Assembly: GCF_947500975.1 (NCBI RefSeq)
Contig: NZ_CANMUE010000003.1
Location: 124,001-188,000 of the forward strand
Length of the DNA stretch: 64,000 nt
Source of the DNA: an uncultured Polaribacter sp.
Lineage (GTDB): Bacteria > Bacteroidota > Bacteroidia > Flavobacteriales > Flavobacteriaceae
Reading direction: 5' to 3'
Under the pieces are notes generated by a model. It worked only from the letters and a program-made list of their open reading frames with translations, was not told the DNA's origin and searched no databases. A program made the position numbers and the translations under genes. Numbering within the stretch: the first letter of the stretch is position 1; the number at the start of each line of letters is the position of its first letter. This document shows positions 35,638 through 45,078 of this stretch, piece by piece.

Positions 35638-35645
35638 CAAATATA
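35638..35645 (-). promoter_or_regulatory. serS: Bacteroidota -7 box for serS
   Basis: The minus strand reads TATATTTG, an exact TAnnTTTG match, 20 bases before the serS ATG. No clear -33 TTG. Confidence 0.45.
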
Positions 35646-35675
35646 CAGGAAGATTAAGACTTTAGCAATGTAGTT

Positions 35676-36632
35676 TTAGATATTGTTTTTTATATAATTT
35701 CTAACAGTTTCTTCATCTTTTTTAAGTTGATGAGTTAATAACTCAATAGTCTCAAATTTTTGTTCATCTCTTAAAAATAAAAGTAACTCTATGGTTAAAT
35801 TTTTACCATATAAATTTTGATTAAAATCAAAAAAATGAATCTCAATTGTTTGATGACTTCCATTTACTGTAGGTCTGTTTCCAATATTCATCATTCCAAA
35901 AACAGTAGTATTATCAATGGTAGATTTTACCATATAAACACCTGTTTTTGGTATTAATTTATAACTTTCTTTTACATCAATATTTGCAGTAGGAAACCCT
36001 ATTTTACCACCTAATTGTTTGCCATTAATTACATTTCCATTTAGCATAAAATTGTAACCTAAATAATTATTTGCGGTTTTTAGGTTTCCAGAAGCTAATG
36101 CGCGTCTAACTTTTGTAGAACTTACAGAAACATCATCTATATCTTGAGCCGGAATTTCTTCAACTTTAAAATCATATAAATGACTGTATTCCGTTAATTG
36201 AGTAATATTTCCTTCTCTATTTTTACCAAAATGATGATCGTAACCAATAATTAATTTTGATATATTTAGTTGATTCACCAAAATATCTCTAACAAACTCT
36301 AAAGCTGTTGTTCTAGAAAATTCTTTGCTAAATGGATGAATAATTAAATAATCTAAACCTGTTTTTTCTAATAACATTGCACGTTCTTCAATAGTATTAA
36401 TTAATTCTATTGAAGCATCTTTTTGCAAAACCATTCTTGGATGTGGAAAAAAAGTTAACAAAACTGCTTTTTTATTCTTTTTTTTTGCTTCAAAAACTAA
36501 CTTTTTAATTATTTTTTGATGCCCAAAATGTACACCATCAAAAGTTCCTATGGTAACAAAAGTTTGTTCTTTTGATGAGAAATCAGAAATGTTATTTACA
36601 ATTATCAAGAAGTAAATTTTTTTATAAAGCAA
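35676..36632 (-). CDS. ribF: Bifunctional riboflavin kinase/FAD synthetase
   Basis: Makes FMN from riboflavin and FAD from FMN. The N-terminal adenylyltransferase half starts TIGTFDGVHFGHQKIIKKL (H-x-G-H motif at about residue 36). The C-terminal flavokinase half has GKIGFPTANIDVKES with the usual P-T-A-N motif. Length is about 318 residues from ATG 36632. A TTG at 36608 (residue 9) would give a start closer to relatives, so the first 8 residues may be extra. No riboswitch is seen upstream. It is divergent from the TonB receptor gene. Confidence 0.95.
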   Translation of the reverse strand: MLYKKIYFLIIVNNISDFSSKEQTFVTIGTFDGVHFGHQKIIKKLVFEAKKKNKKAVLLTFFPHPRMVLQKDASIELINTIEERAMLLEKTGLDYLIIHPFSKEFSRTTALEFVRDILVNQLNISKLIIGYDHHFGKNREGNITQLTEYSHLYDFKVEEIPAQDIDDVSVSSTKVRRALASGNLKTANNYLGYNFMLNGNVINGKQLGGKIGFPTANIDVKESYKLIPKTGVYMVKSTIDNTTVFGMMNIGNRPTVNGSHQTIEIHFFDFNQNLYGKNLTIELLLFLRDEQKFETIELLTHQLKKDEETVRNYIKNNI

Positions 36633-36799
36633 ATGTACAATATCTGATTCTTATAAAAATAAAACAACATGTATGATTTTAAGTATTTATGTTGCAATTA
36701 AAGCAATCTATTTTTGTTAAAATCATAAATAATTTAACAAATAATTCAGAAATTCAAAAAAAATTGTATTTTGCGTGTTAGTTAACAAATATTCAAATT

Positions 36800-39520
36800 A
36801 TGATAAAAAATTTTTTACTTGTCGCATTTATTGCTTTTAGTAGCCTAACAATGGTAGCACAAACTACTGTTTCGGGTATAGTTAAAGATGCAAAAACTGG
36901 AGAAACACTTCCTGGTGCAAATATTAAAGTTTCTAGAAAACTTGTTGGTACAAGCACAGATTTTGATGGAAATTTCATTTTAAAAGTTACTGATAACCCA
37001 CCTTTTACTTTAGAAATATCAATGATAGGTTTTAAAACATCTAAAGTTGAGATTACAAAAAATAACCAAAAAGTAGAGGTTAGTTTAACAGAAAACCAAA
37101 CTTCTTTAGATGAAATTGTAGTTTCAGCATCTAGAACTCCAGAACGTATTATGGAGTCTCCTGTAACTATTGAAAGAATGGATTCTAGAGCAATTAAAAA
37201 TACTTCTTCACCGTCTTTTTATGATGGTTTAGAAAACTTAAAAGGTGTTGATGTTAATACAAATAGTTTAACATTTAAATCTGTAAATACAAGAGGTTTT
37301 GCTACTTTTTCAAACACACGTTTTATGCAATTGGTAGATGGTATGGATAATTCATCACCTGCATTAAATTTTGCAATAGGTAATTTATTAGGTATGTCTG
37401 AATTAGATGTAAAAACGGTAGAGTTGTTACCAGGAGCATCATCAGCATTATATGGAGCAAATGCTTTTAATGGAATTATGTTTATGACAAGTAAAAGCCC
37501 TTTTGAAGATCAAGGAATTAGTGTTTCTTTAAAAGGCGGTATTACAAGTCAAGAAGCTGCAGGTAATAATGAGTTTACTGACTTTAATATTAGAATGGCG
37601 TATGCTTTTTCTGATAAGTTTGCTGCAAAAGCAACACTTTCTGTTTTAGAAGGAGAAGACTGGCATGCAACAGATTATAGAAATACTAGAAACGGTGCAT
37701 TTGCTGATGGCAGTAGAGAGTCAGATATAAATTATAACGGAGTTAATGTATTTGGGGATGAAGCTTCAACTAACCTAAATGGAGTAGGACAAGCTCTTGA
37801 AGCATTAGGAGTTTTACCAGCTGGTGCATCGGCTTTAATACCAAGTGTTAATGTAAGTAGAACTGGTTATAATGAAAGAGATTTAATTGATTATGGAGTA
37901 AGTAGTGTTAAGTTCGGAGGGTCTTTAAATTACCGTCCTTATGGAGATGACCGTTTAGAAATTATTTGGAATACTAAAGCGGGTACAGGTAACACACAAT
38001 ATTTAGGAGGTCAAAAATATAGTATCAAAAGCTTTTTAATGCAACAACATAAATTAGAAGTAAAAGGTAAAAACTTTTTTGTAAGAGGATATACTACTTC
38101 TGAAGATGCTGGAGATTCTTATAACACTTTATTTGCTGCTTTAAATATCAACAGATCATGGAAAGATGATAATACCTGGTTTGGTGAGTATGCAGGAGCA
38201 TATTTCTTAGGCACTTTAAATGGTTTAAATTCTGATGAAGCACATGCTGCAGCAAGAGAAACTGCTGATACAGGTAGATTAGAACCAGGAACAGCAGGTT
38301 TTCAACAAGCTTTTGATAAAATTACAGCTGACCCAAATTTATTAACAGGTGCAAAATTTAGAGATCAAACTAAATTGTATCATGCAGATGCAAACTATAA
38401 TTTTCAAGATCAAATAGATATTGCTGAAATTCAAGTAGGTGCTTCTTATAGAAGATATTCATTAAATTCTTTTGGAAATATTTTTACCGATGCAGATGGA
38501 CCAATTAATTATGATGAGTATGGTGTATACACACAAGCTCAAAAGAAATTTTTAGAAGATGATCGTTTAAAAGTTACAGCTTCACTTAGATATGATAAAG
38601 CACAAAATTTTGATGGTAATTTTTCTCCGAGAGTTTCTTTAGCGTATGCAGGTGGTGAAGATAAAAATCAAAATTTTAGAGCCTCTTTTCAAACAGGTTT
38701 TAGAAACCCAACAACACAAGATCAATATATTGGATTAGATGTAGGTTCTGCAATTTTAGTAGGTTCAGCACCAGATAATTTAGATAAAAGTGTAGCTTAT
38801 TTAGATTCAAGTGGTAATACTCAATCTTTAAGTATAAGAGATGCTTATGAGAACTCTTATACAATTGCTAGTGGAGGTACTGAAGCAGCAGATGTAGACT
38901 TGGTAAAACCAGAAAAAGTTACAGCTTTTGAAGTTGGATATAGAGGTTTAGTAAAATCTGGAGAATCTAGACTTACAGTAGATTTAAGTGTGTATTATAA
39001 TCAATATGAAGATTTCATAGCAAATAAAAATGTTTTAGTTTTAGGAAGTAATAACGATATAAAAATAGTTCAACTATACACAAATTCTGCTGCAGATATC
39101 AATTCTTACGGAGCTACAATTGGTTTAAATACTAAAGTTTTAAATGGCTTTAATTTAGGTTTAAACTATACATTTGCTAAATTTGATTTTGACCAATCTA
39201 CTGACCCAGATTTTGAAGCTGGCTTTAATACTCCAGAACACAAGGTAAAAATACAATTTGGTAAAACAGATTTATTTAAAAACTTTGGTTTTAACATTAA
39301 TGCTAGATGGCAAGATGAATATTTATGGCAATCTACTTTTGTTGACGGAACAATAGAAGCAAGAACAGTTTTAGATGCACAGATTAACTATCAAGTGCCA
39401 AGTATCAAATCAGTATTTAAACTTGGTGGATCTAACTTAACAGGTCAAGAATATTTAAGCGCACCAGGTGTAGGAGCTATTGGATCTCAATATTACCTTT
39501 CTTGGACAATTAATAACTAA
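36800..39520 (+). CDS. TonB-dependent outer-membrane receptor with N-terminal carboxypeptidase-like domain
   Basis: A 906-residue active transporter of the outer membrane. A signal peptide (about residues 1-21, ending MVAQ) is followed by a CarboxypepD_reg-like beta sandwich (about 22-105, TTVSGIVKDAKTGETLPGAN). The plug domain is at about 105-230 (SASRTPERIMESPVTIERMD), and a 22-strand-type barrel ends in QYYLSWTINN. It is not SusC-size and has no SusD partner. The next gene, 18 bases downstream, is a lipoprotein with an SGNH fold, so the pair may import or process one substrate. The substrate is unknown. Confidence 0.92.
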   Translation: MIKNFLLVAFIAFSSLTMVAQTTVSGIVKDAKTGETLPGANIKVSRKLVGTSTDFDGNFILKVTDNPPFTLEISMIGFKTSKVEITKNNQKVEVSLTENQTSLDEIVVSASRTPERIMESPVTIERMDSRAIKNTSSPSFYDGLENLKGVDVNTNSLTFKSVNTRGFATFSNTRFMQLVDGMDNSSPALNFAIGNLLGMSELDVKTVELLPGASSALYGANAFNGIMFMTSKSPFEDQGISVSLKGGITSQEAAGNNEFTDFNIRMAYAFSDKFAAKATLSVLEGEDWHATDYRNTRNGAFADGSRESDINYNGVNVFGDEASTNLNGVGQALEALGVLPAGASALIPSVNVSRTGYNERDLIDYGVSSVKFGGSLNYRPYGDDRLEIIWNTKAGTGNTQYLGGQKYSIKSFLMQQHKLEVKGKNFFVRGYTTSEDAGDSYNTLFAALNINRSWKDDNTWFGEYAGAYFLGTLNGLNSDEAHAAARETADTGRLEPGTAGFQQAFDKITADPNLLTGAKFRDQTKLYHADANYNFQDQIDIAEIQVGASYRRYSLNSFGNIFTDADGPINYDEYGVYTQAQKKFLEDDRLKVTASLRYDKAQNFDGNFSPRVSLAYAGGEDKNQNFRASFQTGFRNPTTQDQYIGLDVGSAILVGSAPDNLDKSVAYLDSSGNTQSLSIRDAYENSYTIASGGTEAADVDLVKPEKVTAFEVGYRGLVKSGESRLTVDLSVYYNQYEDFIANKNVLVLGSNNDIKIVQLYTNSAADINSYGATIGLNTKVLNGFNLGLNYTFAKFDFDQSTDPDFEAGFNTPEHKVKIQFGKTDLFKNFGFNINARWQDEYLWQSTFVDGTIEARTVLDAQINYQVPSIKSVFKLGGSNLTGQEYLSAPGVGAIGSQYYLSWTINN

Positions 39521-39538
39521 TAAAAAACATCATATTTT

Positions 39539-41014
39539 ATGAAAAATTATAAATATATAGGCTTATTTCTTTTATCATTATCAATTACATCTTGTGATGT
39601 AGACAATGAATTAGCTGAAATTCCTGCAGAAGTAGTTGCAGAAGTAGCCTTAGATACAAATGGGTTAGATTTTTCTACATACATTTCCGTTGGGGCTTCT
39701 TTTACAGCAGGTTATACAGATGGAGCTATGTTTATTGCAGCTCAAGAAAATTCTTTTCCAAATATTTTAGCATCAAAATTTGGTGCAGATTTTAACCAAC
39801 CTTTAATGGCTGATAATATTGGGGGACTACTTTATGGTGGTACGCAAATTCAAGAACCAAGATTTTATTTTGATGGTGCTGGACCAGCAAGATTAGATGC
39901 TACACCAACTACTGAAACAACAACTGTTCTTTCAGGTCCTTTTAATAATTTTGGTGCTCCTGGAGCAAAAAGTTTTCATTTAGGTGTAGCTGGATATGGA
40001 CAACTGAATCCTTACTTTGGTAGGATGGCTTCAGACCCAACAGCAAGTGTTATGGGAGATGCTTTAGCAACAAACCCTACATTTTTTACCTTATCAGAAA
40101 TAGGTGGTAATGATGTATTAGGATATGCACTTTCTGGTGGAACTGGAGTGGATCAAACTGGAAACTTTGACGCTACAACTTATGGAGGTAATGATATTAC
40201 AGACCCAAATGTTTTTGCAGGAGTTTTAAGTGGTATGGTTACAGCTTTAACAGCTAATGGCGCAAAAGGTGTAGTTGCTAATGTACCTTATATTACTAAT
40301 TTAGCTAATTTTACAACAGTAACTCATGATGTTATTCCTTTAGACGCTGCTACAGCAGGAGCATTAAATTCAGCATATGCAGAGTATAATGCAGGTTTAC
40401 AATTAATACTTTCGTATGGTTTAATTACACAAGATGAGGTAGATAGTAGAACAATTAGTTTTGAAGCATCTGAAACAAATGCTGTAGTAATTGTAGATGA
40501 AGATTTAACGGATTTAACTGCTTATGGTTTGCCAAGTTATAGACAAGGTACTTCAGATGATTTATTTTTATTAGCATCTGCATCGTTTATAGGTACAGAA
40601 GCTGTTGCAGGAAATCCATTAACAGTTAATGGAGTAGCAATTCCTTTAGCAGATCAGTGGGTATTAACACCACAAGAGCAAGCTGCAATTAAAACAGCAA
40701 CAGATGCATATAACACTACCATTGCTGCCGTTGCTGCAGCAAATGAAAATGTTGCTTTAGTTGATTTTAAAGCTGTTTTAGAAGAAGCTTCTGCAGGAAT
40801 TGTATTTGATGATTATACTTTAACAACTAGTTTAGTTACTGGTGGTTTAATTAGTTTAGATGGTGTTCATTTAACAGCAAGAGGTTATGCTTTAATGGCA
40901 AATAAAATATTAGCTGCTATAGATGCTGAATTTGGTTCTAATTTTACTTCAGCAACTGATGGTCTAGCTAAAGCGGCTGATTATCCAACAAATTATTCTG
41001 CTGCATTGAGATAA
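39539..41014 (+). CDS. SGNH/GDSL-type hydrolase lipoprotein
   Basis: A 491-residue lipoprotein. The lipobox SITSC puts Cys at residue 19. The SGNH blocks are visible: block I ISVGASFTAGYTDG holds the catalytic Ser in GASFTAG, block III is IGGNDVLGYAL with the Asn, and block V is SLDGVHLTARGYALMA with the Asp and His. Such enzymes cut esters of lipids, glycans or peptidoglycan. It directly follows the TonB receptor and is probably surface-exposed with it, but the substrate is unknown. A strong terminator follows. Confidence 0.85.
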   Translation: MKNYKYIGLFLLSLSITSCDVDNELAEIPAEVVAEVALDTNGLDFSTYISVGASFTAGYTDGAMFIAAQENSFPNILASKFGADFNQPLMADNIGGLLYGGTQIQEPRFYFDGAGPARLDATPTTETTTVLSGPFNNFGAPGAKSFHLGVAGYGQLNPYFGRMASDPTASVMGDALATNPTFFTLSEIGGNDVLGYALSGGTGVDQTGNFDATTYGGNDITDPNVFAGVLSGMVTALTANGAKGVVANVPYITNLANFTTVTHDVIPLDAATAGALNSAYAEYNAGLQLILSYGLITQDEVDSRTISFEASETNAVVIVDEDLTDLTAYGLPSYRQGTSDDLFLLASASFIGTEAVAGNPLTVNGVAIPLADQWVLTPQEQAAIKTATDAYNTTIAAVAAANENVALVDFKAVLEEASAGIVFDDYTLTTSLVTGGLISLDGVHLTARGYALMANKILAAIDAEFGSNFTSATDGLAKAADYPTNYSAALR

Positions 41015-41035
41015 TAATTTAAAATATATTACAAT

Positions 41036-41069
41036 AAAAAAGGTTGAGAATTAATTCTCAACCTTTTTT
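41036..41069. terminator. Perfect palindromic terminator between SGNH and sufS
   Basis: A 34-base perfect palindrome with arms AAAAAAGGTTGAGAATT and AATTCTCAACCTTTTTT. It lies between convergent genes and serves both. Confidence 0.9.
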
Positions 41070-41086
41070 ATTATCTAATTATTTTT

Positions 41087-42301
41087 TTAAGATAACATCA
41101 TAGTTGCCCTTTTAACTCCTGCAACTAACACATCTATTTCTTCTTTTGTGTTATAAAAAGAAAAAGAAGCTCTTATAGTTCCTGGTATTTTATAAAAATC
41201 CATGATAGGTTGTGCGCAATGGTGTCCTGTTCTTACAGCAATACCTAATTTATCTAAAATAGAACCAATATCATAAGGATGAATATCATTTACATTAAAA
41301 GAAATTACAGCAGTTTTACATTTATTATTGGCGTAAATTTTTAATCCTTCGATGTTTAAAAGTTTACTTGTTGCATATTCTAAAAGCTCGTTTTCATAGG
41401 ATGCTATTGTTTCAAAACCTACAGAATTCATATAATCTATAGCTGCTCCAAAAGCAATTCCACCACAAATATTTGGGGTTCCAGCTTCAAACTTATGAGG
41501 CAATCCTGCATAGGTAGTTTTATCAAAAGTAACAGTTTCAATCATTTCTCCTCCACCTTGATAAGGAGGCAGTTTTTGCAACCATTCTTCTTTTCCATAT
41601 AATACACCAACACCTGTTGGGCCACATAATTTATGAGCAGAAGCTACATAAAAATCTACATCTAATTCTTGTACATCTGGCTTAATATGAGGTGTTGCTT
41701 GTGCACCATCAATTAATACCGCAGCACCAAATTTATGTGCAGCATGTATAATTTCTTCAATAGGATTTATAGTTCCTAAAGCATTAGAAACATGGTTACA
41801 AAAAACGATTTTAGTTTTGTTAGTTAATAATTCATGATAAATATCCATTCTTAAAGTTCCATCTTCATCCATAGGAATCACTTTTAAAATAGCGCCTGTT
41901 TTTTCGCATAACATTTGCCAAGGAACAATATTAGAATGGTGTTCTAAAGCGGAAACAATAATTTCATCACCAGTTTTTAAAAGTGAAGCAAACCCAGAAG
42001 CAATCATATTTATACCATGGGTTGTACCTGAAGTTAATATAATTTCATAGGCTTTTTCTGCATTAAAATGTTTTTGAATTTTAATACGAGCTTCTTCATA
42101 TTTATCAGTGGCTTCTTGACTTAAAGTATGCACCCCACGATGAATATTTGCATTATAATTACTGTAATAATCTACAATAGTATCAATAACAACTTGTGGT
42201 GTTTGTGATGTGGCAGCATTATCAAAATACACCAAAGATTTTCCATGAACAGTTCTTTTTAGAATAGGAAAGTCTTCTCGAATTTTATCAACATTAAACA
42301 T
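41087..42301 (-). CDS. sufS: Cysteine desulfurase SufS (PLP-dependent)
   Basis: Group II cysteine desulfurase that gives persulfide sulfur for iron-sulfur assembly. PLP-binding Lys lies in SAHKLCGPTGVGVLYG (about residue 224), and the catalytic Cys lies in RTGHHCAQPIMD (about residue 362). I chose the ATG at 42301: an ATG three codons earlier at 42310 is also open. It is separated by about 9.5 kb from sufD, although all suf genes are on the minus strand. No sufE is adjacent: the next gene on the 3' side is a convergent SGNH lipoprotein. It has its own -7 box. Confidence 0.95.
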   Translation of the reverse strand: MFNVDKIREDFPILKRTVHGKSLVYFDNAATSQTPQVVIDTIVDYYSNYNANIHRGVHTLSQEATDKYEEARIKIQKHFNAEKAYEIILTSGTTHGINMIASGFASLLKTGDEIIVSALEHHSNIVPWQMLCEKTGAILKVIPMDEDGTLRMDIYHELLTNKTKIVFCNHVSNALGTINPIEEIIHAAHKFGAAVLIDGAQATPHIKPDVQELDVDFYVASAHKLCGPTGVGVLYGKEEWLQKLPPYQGGGEMIETVTFDKTTYAGLPHKFEAGTPNICGGIAFGAAIDYMNSVGFETIASYENELLEYATSKLLNIEGLKIYANNKCKTAVISFNVNDIHPYDIGSILDKLGIAVRTGHHCAQPIMDFYKIPGTIRASFSFYNTKEEIDVLVAGVKRATMMLS

Positions 42302-42319
42302 AAATATCATTTTAAATTA

Positions 42320-42327
42320 CAAAGATA
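42320..42327 (-). promoter_or_regulatory. sufS: Bacteroidota -7 box for sufS
   Basis: The minus strand reads TATCTTTG, an exact TAnnTTTG match, 18 bases before the chosen ATG. This shows sufS can be transcribed without the upstream suf genes. Confidence 0.5.
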
Positions 42328-42399
42328 AACCTTGAAGTTTTAAACTGATAAAAAAGTCAATATGAATTGCTTATTTTTACATACTATTATACTATACTT

Positions 42400-43722
42400 A
42401 TGAAAATTTTTAAGAAAATATTATTAGTTTTACTTGTAATTATAACCATTGCAATTGTATACAATTACCCTAAATTAAATATTTTAGCAGGATATTCTGC
42501 CAAAAATATGGCTTCATCTGTATTTGTTGCTGATAGAACTTTAGAGTTTACAGATAAAAACGATAATAATTTTTCTCCAATAAATTTAGCTTCTGATAAA
42601 ATTGATGAAAACGAAAAATCTGCATCTGCAAGTGCTTTTGGTTTGTTAACCAGAAAAGCTTTTTATAGAGAAGGTTTAGGGACTGTTTTAGCTTTAAAAA
42701 AAGAAGATTTAACTAAGCAATATTTAACTCCTAAAAGGTTAAAAGTTGACAATATAACTCCTTATCCTTACGGAAATGGAGCACAAAAAGATACTGTTTT
42801 TACCAATGTTGATTATCAAAAAATAGAAAAAGCTATTGATAAGCTATTTGATTCAATCAATAAAACTAGAGCAACTTTGGTTATTTATAAAGACCAAATA
42901 ATTGCAGAACGTTATGCAGATGGTTTTGATAAAAATTCTAAAATTTTAGGTTGGTCTATGACTAAAAGTATAACGAGTACTTTGTTTGGAATTTTAGAAC
43001 ATCAAAATAAAATAGATATACAGGCAAAAGCACCTTTTGAAGAATGGAAAAATGATGAAAGAAGCCAAATTACTATTCATAATTTACTACAAATGAATTC
43101 GGGTTTAGAATGGGATGAAGATTATAATACCATTTCGGATGTTTCTAAAATGTTATTTTTAGAACGTGATATGACCAAAATTCAAAAAGAAAAACCTTTG
43201 GTTGGTAAACCAAATGAAAGCTGGAATTATTCATCAGGAACTACAAATTTGTTATCAGGAATTTTAAGAAGTCAATTTAAAACGCACCAAGAATATTTAG
43301 ATTTTTGGTATACTGCTTTAATTGATAAAATTGGCATGAATTCTATGGTAGTTGAAACTGATTTAGATGGTAATTATGTTGGTTCTTCTTATGCTTGGGC
43401 AACTCCAAGAGATTGGTCAAAATTAGGGTTGTTATATTTACATCATGGAAATTGGAATGGAGAAACACTATTTACAAAAGAATGGGTAAAATATGCCACT
43501 ACACCAACTCCAAAGTCAAACGGAGAATATGGAGCACAAATCTGGTTAAATGCTGGTAAAGTATATCCAAATGCACCCAAAAACCTATTTTCGTTTAATG
43601 GTTATCAAGGTCAGAATGTTTATGTGCTACCCGATCAGGAATTGGTAATTGTTAGAATGGGGTTGTCTAAAAATGCCGATGTTGATGATTTTTTAAAAAA
43701 TATAACGAACTCTATAAATTAA
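42400..43722 (+). CDS. Membrane-anchored serine hydrolase (beta-lactamase/class C superfamily)
   Basis: A 440-residue protein with an N-terminal membrane anchor (about residues 8-24). The penicillin-binding/class C beta-lactamase fold shows the S-x-x-K motif as WSMTKSITSTLFG (about residue 186) and YSSGTTN as the Y-x-N-like motif (about residue 280). The C-terminal part includes FNGYQGQNVYVLPDQELVIV, the usual H/G-x-G strand region. I chose ATG 42400; the frame extends to 42367 with a TTG, but the anchor starts at 42400. Substrate (peptides, esters or muropeptides) is not clear. The M20 gene lies 5 bases downstream. Confidence 0.85.
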   Translation: MKIFKKILLVLLVIITIAIVYNYPKLNILAGYSAKNMASSVFVADRTLEFTDKNDNNFSPINLASDKIDENEKSASASAFGLLTRKAFYREGLGTVLALKKEDLTKQYLTPKRLKVDNITPYPYGNGAQKDTVFTNVDYQKIEKAIDKLFDSINKTRATLVIYKDQIIAERYADGFDKNSKILGWSMTKSITSTLFGILEHQNKIDIQAKAPFEEWKNDERSQITIHNLLQMNSGLEWDEDYNTISDVSKMLFLERDMTKIQKEKPLVGKPNESWNYSSGTTNLLSGILRSQFKTHQEYLDFWYTALIDKIGMNSMVVETDLDGNYVGSSYAWATPRDWSKLGLLYLHHGNWNGETLFTKEWVKYATTPTPKSNGEYGAQIWLNAGKVYPNAPKNLFSFNGYQGQNVYVLPDQELVIVRMGLSKNADVDDFLKNITNSIN

Positions 43723-43727
43723 TAAAA

Positions 43728-45017
43728 ATGAAAAAAATAAATTTAATTATCTTATTTATAGCTAGTATTTCTAGTATAAATGCGCAAAATTATGATTCAA
43801 AAATAAATGAATTTTCAACAGAAGTTGAAGATAAAGTTATAGAATGGAGAAGGCATTTTCATCAAAATCCAGAACTTTCTAATAGAGAGTATAAAACAGC
43901 AAAATATATTGCTAAGCATCTTAAAAGTTTAGGCTTTGAAGTGCAAGAAGGTGTTGCAAAAACAGGTGTAGTTGCTATTTTAAAAGGAGATAAGCCAGGA
44001 AAAGTAGTTGCTTTAAGAGCAGATATAGATGCTTTGCCAGTTACAGAAAGAAATAATTTGTCTTTTAAATCGGAAGTAAAATCTACCTATAATGGTAAAG
44101 AAACTGGTGTTATGCATGCTTGTGGGCACGATTCTCATACCGCTATTTTAATGGGTGTAGCGGAAGTATTATCAAAAATGAAAAAAGACATTCATGGTAC
44201 AGTTAAATTTATTTTTCAACCAGCAGAAGAAGGTGCTCCAAAAGGAGAAGAAGGTGGTGCTGAATTAATGGTAAAAGAAGGTGTTTTAGAGAACCCAAAG
44301 GTTGATGCCATTTTTGGATTACATATTGGAGCCGGAAATAATGTGGGTACTATTAGTTATAAACCTGGCGGAATAATGGCAGCTTCTCAATCTTATGAAA
44401 TTAATGTAAACGGAAAACAATCTCACGGTTCTAGACCTTGGCATGGTGTTGATCCAATAGTAACATCTGTTCAAATTATTAATGGTTTACAAACAATAAT
44501 TAGTAGAGAATCTGAACTAACTAAAGAGGGTGCAGTAATTACTGTTGGTATGATTAACGCAGGAATTAGAAGTAATATAATTCCAGAAAAAGCAAAAATA
44601 GTTGGTACTATTAGAACTTTAGATTATGATATGCAAAATTTTATAAATAAAAGAATGAAAGAAATGGTACCTGCAATTGCAAAAGCTCATAGAGCTACCG
44701 CAACAATTGAGATTGAAAAAGGGTATCCAATTACTTATAATGATGAAAAATTAACTTCTAAAATGTTACCTACTTTGCAGAGGATTGCAAAAAAAGAAAA
44801 TGTATTAGAAATTGATGCAATTACTGGTGCAGAAGATTTTTCTTTTTATCAACAAAAAGTTCCTGGTTTGTACTTTTTTTTAGGAGGAAAATCTATTAAT
44901 GTTAAACCAGAGGATGCTGCAGGGCATCACACACCAGATTTTATGTTAGATGAAAGTGGTTTTCTTCTAGGTGTTAGAACATTAACGGCTTTAACCTTAG
45001 ATTTTTTGAGTAATTAG
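43728..45017 (+). CDS. Exported M20-family amidohydrolase/peptidase
   Basis: A 429-residue zinc amidohydrolase of the M20D (N-acyl-amino-acid/hippurate hydrolase) group. A signal peptide (about 1-18, ending INAQ) precedes the catalytic domain. Metal-site segments are HACGHDSHTAIL (about residues 129-140), the QPAEEGAPKGEEGGAE segment with the catalytic Glu, and GAEDFSFYQQKVPG. The dimerisation domain is inserted in the middle (about 205-330, SHGSRPWHGVDPI). It probably cleaves N-acyl amino acids or peptides in the periplasm. It is likely co-transcribed with the serine hydrolase before it. Confidence 0.93.
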   Translation: MKKINLIILFIASISSINAQNYDSKINEFSTEVEDKVIEWRRHFHQNPELSNREYKTAKYIAKHLKSLGFEVQEGVAKTGVVAILKGDKPGKVVALRADIDALPVTERNNLSFKSEVKSTYNGKETGVMHACGHDSHTAILMGVAEVLSKMKKDIHGTVKFIFQPAEEGAPKGEEGGAELMVKEGVLENPKVDAIFGLHIGAGNNVGTISYKPGGIMAASQSYEINVNGKQSHGSRPWHGVDPIVTSVQIINGLQTIISRESELTKEGAVITVGMINAGIRSNIIPEKAKIVGTIRTLDYDMQNFINKRMKEMVPAIAKAHRATATIEIEKGYPITYNDEKLTSKMLPTLQRIAKKENVLEIDAITGAEDFSFYQQKVPGLYFFLGGKSINVKPEDAAGHHTPDFMLDESGFLLGVRTLTALTLDFLSN

Positions 45018-45041
45018 TTATTTGTTTAGCAATTTAATAAG

Positions 45042-45055
45042 TAAGTATATACTTA
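45042..45055. repeat. Perfect 14-bp palindrome left of the HNH gene
   Basis: TAAGTATATACTTA equals its own reverse complement. It ends one base before the left inverted repeat at 45057. It could be a protein-binding or insertion site; both are inference. Confidence 0.45.
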
Positions 45056-45056
45056 A

Positions 45057-45070
45057 GTTGTAGGTAATCT
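45057..45070. repeat. Left inverted repeat flanking the HNH gene
   Basis: GTTGTAGGTAATCT matches the reverse complement of AGACTACCTACAAC at 46287 at 13 of 14 positions. The two bracket the HNH gene closely. Confidence 0.55.
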
Positions 45071-45078
45071 AAAAAAAA

